Assembly (NCBI GenBank): GCA_026119935.1
Contig: JALRMH010000025.1
Span: 62,001 to 126,000, forward strand
Source: Endothia cerciana
Lineage: Eukaryota > Ascomycota > Sordariomycetes > Diaporthales > Cryphonectriaceae
DNA length: 64,000 nt
Direction of reading: 5' to 3'
Shown: positions 57,456-64,000 of the stretch, in pieces
How the letters are laid out: every line of letters begins with the position of its first letter
How positions within the stretch are numbered: the first letter of the stretch is position 1
Position numbers and translations under genes: made by a program
The notes under the pieces: model-generated
Database searches by the model: none
What the model saw: only the letters and a program-made list of their open reading frames with translations
Told to the model about the DNA's origin: nothing

Positions 57456-58368
57456 TGTGTCGATGTCCAGATGTTCTGGTAGCGTTGTGAAAGCTCTGCG
57501 TGAGATAGAGCTGAGACGGAAGGATGAAAGGTCGTGCACTTTGGAATTTGGATCCTCTAATCCCTGCAATCGAAGACGGGCCGTCACGTGGACCCCTCCC
57601 TCAACACCCTTTCAGGAGAAGAAGACAGGGGCTCGAAGTGAAGTGAATACTAAAGCAAACGAAATGGTGAACGAAAACTCGCTACAGCGGAAGATGCAAA
57701 AGAATTATTTTTGACCATCATGAGGTCGTTATTAACGGCAAAATATCAGACAAATTGGTACGGGCTTGGTCTTGGTAGGCCGCACCCCCGGGTAGAAATA
57801 GAAAAACTCAGGTAAAAGAGAGCTGAAACAGGAACATGGCTCACGTCTGAATAGAGAACTCGAAGATAAGAGATCCTTCGTATCTAGACTGTCTGAGCTT
57901 TGAAAATCGCATACAACCGCTGGGAATGTCCTAGGCTAGCCGTCAGAACGGCACCAGCACCCGGGGGGGGGGGGGAAATCACCTGCCTGCAGACCTGTAT
58001 ATCCTATCTTCTGGCATGTCACATATGATAGGAGCCTCTACGGAATATAAACTGCCCTCAATATACTCCTCAACACACTGGCATCCGACGACTTCGCAAA
58101 TCTCTCTAGATATATGGCACAGCAATTTGTGGCTTGCAGGGGAACCACAGCGAGAGCAATCACCAAGGTGCACTGAACTGGACCCTGTTATATGTCTTGG
58201 AAATGTCGTTGCTGGGTAGATTTCCGCCCCCCCCCCCTTTTTTTTTTCCCCTTCCTTCTTTTCTTTTTCTTTTTTTTCCTGTACGAAGAAATGAGTAAGA
58301 ATAAACAATTATTGGTCTCCTTCGGATGTTGGCGCTGTTTAGGCGACGGAGGAGCAGTTCGCTGTGAT
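57456..58368. other. Intergenic region with homopolymer tracts
   Basis: About 910 bp. It includes a G13 run at about 57963-57975 and, at about 58208-58280, a C12 run, a T10 run and further pyrimidines. The left end is the TAN1 promoter. No gene. Confidence 0.45.
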
Positions 58369-60292
58369 CTACCTATCTTCTGATCCTGGATCTAATGAAA
58401 CAGAGATAATCGTGCAGATTACACGACCATCTCGCATGCTTCTCCGCTCCGCTGCCTTCGCGTGATTCCTCACAGCCGCTTCAGTGATCAATCTCAGCGG
58501 CGCTGGCGCGTCCATCTTCGACATATGTACCTCGACAAACTGCAAGCCCCTCGTCTCCTGGAAGGCCCCGTCACTCAACAGCCCATGCAGCTCCGCTTTC
58601 GTCCTTGCCACAAATGCTCTCGCCTCCCCGTCCTTCGCGCCAAAGGCAGCCGGCGGATCCTTGAACCTCCAAGCCGCAATGTCGTTGTACACCTCATTCG
58701 CCCCGTGGATGAACCTCTCGATCGTGTAGCCCTCATTGCAGATCACAAAAAGTGTGACCCACAGCCGATGCTTGATCATGGTACTCACCTCCTGCGCCGT
58801 AAGCTGAAGCAACCCATCATCCGCAAACAGAATCGCCCTCCTCTCATCACCCGCGTTGCTCGTCGCGGGCGCCGTGCCCTGGCACGCGCCCACGGACCAC
58901 CCCATCGAGCCCCAGAGATTCTGATTCAGCGCGGTCACGCCCCGGGGGAACTTAGTCTCCCAGATCCCGAAGTTAGCGGTGCCGGTCTCGGTCACGACGA
59001 TGTCGTTCTCACGGAGGTACCCGCTGACACGGGGCCATAGCCAGGACTGAGTGATGATCTCGGAGCCGTCGTTGACGGATGGACCGTTATTGTGACGGGG
59101 GATCGGGGACTGACGGAGAGTTGCGACGGGACGGTGCGGTCGGTGAGCTTGCGCAAGACGCCGCGCATGGCCACGCCGGGGTACTCGGAATAGCGAACAG
59201 TGCAGTGTGTGCTGTGAAGATCGATGGTGTTGAGCTGAGAGAGGCGGTAGGTGAAACCTGCCGTGTTGAAGTCGCTCTGTGAGGTCTTGCTAGCTACTGT
59301 ACCGGAAAAAGTGGCAAAGTATGTTGTTTCTACCTTCAGTGTGCCGACGGACAGCACAAGGTCAGCACCCTCCACGGCCTTTGCCACGTTGGGGTGTGAG
59401 CCATTACCCGCATAGACGCCTTTGTAGTTGAGGTTCTGCTCATTCACGGCACTCTTGCCCATCGGCGCGACAAAATTCGGAAGACTGGTCTTCTCGAGTA
59501 GCTATTTACCTCGTCCAAGCAACCGTGACGGATGGCGCAGGCGTCGACCAGCAGGACCGGGTTCTTAGCCTCGTAGAGATTCTTGAGGATCACGTCCATC
59601 ACATACTCCTCCTTTTCCGGATCGTTCGCTGGCTCTGACATATCAAATGGCGTCTTCAGCCTCGCTCCCTCGATCTTCTCTGAGGTCATGTCTGAAGGCA
59701 ACATGATGTACACAGGTCTGCTGCGGACCCAGCACACGCGGATCGCGTGGTCGATCTCGTCCGCGATCTCGCTGGGCCTGTTGGATTTGGCGACATAGCA
59801 CGAGATCTGGGCCGGACATGTTCTTGAAGACATTGAAATCTCCGTTGCCCAGCGTATGATGGAGCTGGAGCCCATTTCTCTCGGATATAGTAGACGGACA
59901 TCCCACAATATGAACCAGGGGCACTTGCTCGGCGTACGCTCCGGCAATACCATTGAGCGCACTGAGCTCTCCAACGCCGAACGCAGTGACCAGGGCCGAA
60001 ACACCCTTTACACGAGCGTAATCATCCGCGGAGTATGCTGAATATTTCTCAATAATGATAAAACCAGGGAGCCAAAGACACCCGAGTACCTGTACTAACC
60101 AGCATTGAGCTCGTTGACATTGCCAACCCGTCTGAGGCCAGCTTTTGAAATATAGTCGAGGGACATCAAGTTGTAGTTCCCAGGCAGACCATGGACTGAC
60201 CTGATACCGACCTCGTAAAGTCTCTTGAAGAGATACTCGGCAACATCGATAGGCTCCTCCAACTTTTCAAGTCTATAGCCGATAGAGCCCAT
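58369..60292 (-). pseudogene. Decayed pyruvate decarboxylase (ThDP enzyme) with three frameshifts
   Basis: Intact family members convert pyruvate to acetaldehyde and CO2 in fermentation. Similarity to fungal PDC runs the full length. Exon 1 is 60292-60100; intron 60099-60038; a second intron 59333-59277 is intact. The frame is broken near 59812 (one extra base after FKNMS), near 59499 (one base missing before LEKTS) and near 59085-59105 (shift at a C-rich run). Translation from the ATG at 60292 would stop at 59643 after about 195 residues. The catalytic loop GLPGDYN reads GLPGNYN (residue 39), and the ThDP/Mg motif GDG reads DDG (about 58813-58821). The Glu of VNELNA, HHTLGNGDF and NEGYTIERFIHG remain. 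Sequence error could explain single shifts, but not the substitutions. Confidence 0.85.
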
Positions 60293-61239
60293 AGTGGCTA
60301 CAAGTAGATTCCAGACTAATATAGCAGAGAGTGAAACGAACAGCCGTAGTATGCAAGCAATATCGACGGGTTAAAAGGATCGAGACGAGCAATCACAGAC
60401 CGCACCTACAGTTCATGCAGGAACGCGCCCAATCCGAAGTCGACTTTTGGCGGGATGTTTTCGATATGGGCATGGCTTCCTGTTCTATGGCAGTCAGTGA
60501 CTGCATACAAACGCTTAGAACAAAGGAGAAGACGTTTCACTTGAAACCCCTTATACACTCAGGTACCGTACGATTTCACTAGCGAGAAAAATTGGGCCAT
60601 GGAAAGATATCGGCTAGAAGCGGCGACCAGATGAAGTCTTCCAGACAGCAGCATTTTAAATCCTGAATCCAACACCGGCGGTGGCATGCATATCAGACCA
60701 CACGAGCGGACCGACTCCGAGAGACTAGACCAACACTTTGACGTGGCTCTTCGGGAGAGCTCACCCTTGGCTCCTGCGTTATTTCTGACTGGGGTGATGA
60801 TGCAGAACGCGATCGAATATTGGCGAGGTTGGCCGACGCGAGGCGAAGGTATGCGATCAATGATGTAACTCGCGATCCGTGTGGATTCCCAGCCCCGGAA
60901 GCCGGCGAGAAGGACCCAGGTTTCCGGCACCACATCCGGCTTCAGCCTTGTCCGTCCATATCCGCGCATGGAGGTGGCTTACTCACCACCCACTTTGATC
61001 TGGGATACCAGCCGCTCGCGCCCAGCCGAGTTCGTTTCTTCAGAGTTGAGTAAATTTTTCCACGTAGCTGTATATGCTGCAAATGAGCAGTGATGGTTCT
61101 CCCAAGTAGCAAATCCCTTTTTCCGAACTCCTTGAAAATGCTGTCGATCGTCGACTGGTCGTCGGAGATTGCTCGTACGCGCTTGCGGACTGCAGACGCC
61201 ACGACCTACTGGTGAACAAAGGCCTGAGGTGCGCGCTGC
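60293..61239. other. Unassigned region between PDC pseudogene and ERV1
   Basis: About 950 bp. Minus-strand frames at 60559-60969 and 60942-61202 are open but show no domain or convincing splice pattern. The left part would be the old PDC promoter. Confidence 0.4.
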
Positions 61240-61883
61240 TCAGTCACACCTCCCATCCTTCCACCCCGTCCTCCACCGCTCCTCCCACCTGGAGCAGTCA
61301 AACACGGGCTTGCCGAGCTTCTTGTTGACATCGTTGTGGGCATCACACAACCACTTCCCAAACTCGCCCCTGCTGCCGGCCCTCACCGGATCTTTTCGTA
61401 TGTACTTCTGGAAATCCTCGGCGCACACCCAGCACGGATACAGCCTGGAAAAGAGCTTGACGAAGCCCACGACGTCGTCCTGCTGTGCTGGGCTCGGAGA
61501 GGTAGGGTACGTAGCTGCTATGGAGTGGAGCAGTGTCCATGAGTGTCGACCAAGAGTCTCGACGTCGGCTGGGCAGTCTGTCTCGGCAGCCGGGGTGGAT
61601 GTGGAGGTCGCCGTCGTGGCCGCGGTCGTGTTGGGTGCCTTCATGGCCCTGGCTTGGGCTGCCCATGCCGAGAAGGCGCTCTTGGATGTGCAGGACCGGC
61701 AGCTACGATAAAGTGTCAGCACGCGGATGCTTACAATGAATGCTTGTAGTCAAGGGCTCACGGCTTCCCGTCGGGGCCCAGGACCATGCCAGGAGGCGGA
61801 GGCTTGGGTTGCTCGCCGGCAGCCGTTGCAACCACCGCCGCAGTGCCGCCGTCGTTCTGCGGTTCTCTGGAGTCCCCGGCCAT
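61240..61883 (-). CDS. ERV1: FAD-linked sulfhydryl oxidase ERV1 (mitochondrial disulfide relay)
   Basis: Erv1 re-oxidises Mia40 in the intermembrane space and passes electrons to cytochrome c. Exons 61883-61762 and 61702-61240, with a 59-bp intron, give 194 residues, close to the yeast 189. The shuttle cysteines are C42/C45 (KPCRSC), directly at the splice join. The active-site pair is C131/C134 (YPCWVC) and the structural CX16C pair is C160/C177. FAD-site motifs are TLGRHSWTLLHSIAATYP, FGKWLCDAHNDVNKKLGKP and WEERWRTGWKDG. All redox cysteines are present. The N-terminal region is flexible and Ala/Thr-rich. It diverges from HEM4 across 392 bp. Confidence 0.96.
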
Positions 61884-62275
61884 GATTGTGCTGTCCTGTG
61901 TATCCTTATATTCGAGGCCCGCGGTGTGTCAGCCCTTCAAAATCGTTTCCATCTCTGAGGATTTGTCAGTTGGATGGGCCCGCGACTGGGACCGCGCTTC
62001 GAGAAATCCTAGCGCGATGGGAGTAAATTTAGCGGCCGCCTGTTCGGTGACATCAGCGCCGACAGCGGTACCGGCCCAGCAGTTGGAGCTGCACGGGCCC
62101 CTGTGGCAGCCGAGGCTGAGCTCCCAGTGCAGCTCTTTGCTAAAGCAGACCACCGGCTCGGTTTGAACGGACGCATCCGAAGAAGCTATTCGGTTGCATG
62201 GCCTCCTGCAGACCTTTGACTCCAAGCCCTGCTCCTCTCATCTTTTATCCTGAGGTCTTCACCTCGGGAAGCAAG
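61884..62275. promoter_or_regulatory. Divergent ERV1/HEM4 promoter
   Basis: 392 bp between opposed start codons, so the two genes may share control. I see no element I can name with confidence. Confidence 0.5.
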
Positions 62276-63261
62276 ATGGCTCCTTCAGGGGAAGGCAAGA
62301 CAAGAGAGAGTATACCAATACTGCTACTCAAGACCAAATCGACACCGGGAGATGGCTACGAGGAGATCTTCTCGCAGACACAACACGAGCTCTCCTTCGA
62401 GCCTGCCTTTGTTCCCGTATTGGAACACAGGTTCGAACAGGATGCCATAGGGAAGATCGAGACGCTCCTCAAATCACGAATGATCGGCAGGCATTCCGGA
62501 TCCGCGTACGGTGGTCTGATCTTCACTTCACAGAGGGCCGTTGAGGCCTTCAACAAGATCGTTCAAGGCGGACAGGGTGAGACGATCATCATCCAACTAC
62601 CGTCCTGATGTTTCGCTGCTGATGAATCCAAGGCTGTGATGAGCAATGGCCGCATCTGTGCGAGGTGCCAGTGTACAGCGTGGGCCCGGCCACAACCAGG
62701 GCTTTGAAGGCTGTGCCATCGGATCCAGCTCTGCAGGTGTTTGGAGAGCACACCGGTAATGGTGATAACCTGGCGAAATTCATCCTGGAGCACTACGATG
62801 ACTGGTATCCGGATCGCCCCGGGGGGAAGCCAGCACTACTGTTCCTCGTGGGGGAGCAGAGGAGAGACATCATCCCGAAGACGCTCATGGACCCTGGGCT
62901 GTCTGAGGAGAAGAGGATCCGGGTAGACGAGGTTGTCGTGTATGGGACCGGTGTCATGGAGTCCTTCGCAGATGACTTCAAGAAGCGTCTTCAGGAGACA
63001 CGGGATGGGGCGATGGTCTGGCTTGTGGTGTTCTCCCCAACAGGGTGCGACGCCATGCTGAGCGGCCTCGGCATGTTGGACGAGACAACGGGCAAGGCAA
63101 AACCAAAGGAACCAGACCGAACAAGATTCATCGCCACCATTGGTCCCACAACCCGGGACTATCTCAAGAGGACTTTTGACTTTGAGCCGGACGTGTGCTC
63201 GGCGAGGCCGAGTCCCGAGGGCGTCCTAGAAGGGATCAAGCAATTTATGTCACAGTTGTGA
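62276..63261 (+). CDS. HEM4: Uroporphyrinogen-III synthase
   Basis: HEM4 closes hydroxymethylbilane into uroporphyrinogen III with D-ring inversion, the branch step to haem and sirohaem. Exons 62276-62576 and 62633-63261; the 56-bp intron (GTGAGA...CCAAG) uses an AAG acceptor, chosen because it restores the family sequence CDEQWPHLCEVPVYSVGPAT. The product has 309 residues. The two-lobed fold is visible: an N-terminal lobe with LLLKTKS, FVPVLEHRFEQ and GLIFTSQRAVEAF; and a second with VPVYSVGPATTRAL, GEHTGNGDNLAKFI, PALLFLVGEQRRDIIPKTL and IATIGPTTRDYLKR. No signal peptide, consistent with a cytosolic enzyme. ATG 62276 begins the conserved region; an upstream open frame lacks similarity. Confidence 0.94.
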
Positions 63262-64000
63262 TCCTCCCAAATGCGTGCACAAGACAGTTTTTCCATCGCT
63301 GGACTCTGATGGAATCTGTGTAAGACCGTAGGCCAACGGCGCGCGTTTATCGGACACGTGTATTTGCGCCAGCTTCGTGGGACCGTTGGACGAGCCTGCT
63401 GAAAGACCTACTGGTCTGGACTTGCGTCGAGCCAGCTCATCACACCCTCGTGATGGTACCAAGAAAATTCGCTGCTTCTTTGGCCTGCCAGGATCGTTGA
63501 ACCGCGTACGTGGCTTTCATCTTTCTATGCGGTGTCTATTTGTCAACGTCTTTCGTCGAAGAGGCAGGCGGCCACCGGCATGCACATGATCATCGTGCTA
63601 GCAGAGCAAGCTAGACAATCATGAGCTTGAGCGAACTTGATATCGTTGGTTTGGCTGAGTGATCTTGTTGCGCAAAGTCGGATGCTCGAGCCTCGGCCTT
63701 GAGGTCCTCCCCATGACTGGCATCTGTTTGCACCTTGAGGAACGAGATGCCCAGTCATCCGAGGACTTCTCTGACCAGCGCCTCAGATGTCTCGGCCTCG
63801 GCCCATCTCTCGTCAACGAAGGCCCTGCGAGGGCCCCGGTTGTAGTTGTCGGGTAGTGATACGACCTCAAGCGAGAGACAGGCGTGAGGGCTGAAGGACT
63901 ATGTCATCTGCGGCGATCCCGGAGGCAGGTCACGAGCCGACGCCTGTCCCCCCATGGGCCAGGAGCAGTGCCCATCCATGCTGGCACCGTGCTCTCTTGC
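63262..64000. other. Right-end unassigned region
   Basis: About 740 bp after HEM4. A minus-strand stretch at about 63760-63865 reads LPDNYNRGPRRAFVDERWAE and looks coding-like before a stop, but it cannot be placed in a gene within the window. Confidence 0.3.

Noticed and set aside
59440..59830. Explaining the PDC frame changes by extra introns
   Set aside because: No GT...AG pair of realistic length sits at either break; the homologous sequence is continuous apart from single bases.
60559..61202. Two overlapping minus-strand frames between PDC relic and ERV1
   Set aside because: Could not be joined by plausible splice sites into a protein with any recognisable motif.

Overview
The window looks like nuclear DNA of a filamentous ascomycete (Pezizomycotina, most likely a Sordariomycete). 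It is moderately GC-rich. The genes are single-copy eukaryotic housekeeping genes interrupted by short introns of 49-179 bp with GT...AG borders. It carries fungal versions of ATG9, VAC14, COG6, mitoferrin, a sphingolipid delta-8 desaturase and GBP2. The exon models below were built by reading both strands and requiring GT/AG borders, phase continuity and family similarity. No rRNA, tRNA, CRISPR array or intact transposon was recognised.

Layout, left to right. A truncated COG6 (minus) diverges from ATG9 (plus). Mitoferrin (plus, seven exons) faces a DNAJC3/P58IPK-type ER chaperone (minus), which diverges from augmin subunit HAUS1 (plus). HAUS1 converges on VAC14 (minus, seven exons). A 63-residue gene lies at 18.1-18.3 kb. 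A delta-8 sphingolipid desaturase (minus) is followed by an unrecognised glycine-rich gene (plus), the mitochondrial E3 dihydrolipoamide dehydrogenase (minus) and SGD1/NOM1 (minus). SGD1 diverges from SRP14 (plus), whose short exons hide it from simple ORF scans. Next come a small Cys-rich ORF and a nine-exon SR/RGG protein of the GBP2/HRB1 type that contains an 8-nt micro-exon. From about 35.4 to 43.8 kb I recognise no gene. After it come COQ9 (plus), SMC6 (minus) diverging from ecdysoneless/SGT1 (plus), an intronless unrecognised 657-residue gene (minus), TAN1 (minus), a decayed pyruvate decarboxylase (minus), and finally ERV1 (minus) diverging from HEM4 (plus).

Two functional themes recur, though neighbours in a fungal genome are not necessarily co-functional. 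One is membrane traffic and endolysosome function (COG6, ATG9, VAC14, delta-8 desaturase, SRP14, DNAJC3-like). The other is mitochondrial, iron/haem and respiratory metabolism (mitoferrin, E3, COQ9, ERV1, HEM4). The observations most worth a second look are the pyruvate decarboxylase pseudogene, with three frameshifts and two active-site substitutions; the 8-nt micro-exon; the orphan glycine-rich gene; the 63-residue gene; the uORF overlapping the HAUS1 start; and the 8.4-kb gene-empty block. I found no convincing evidence of a wholly new multi-gene system.
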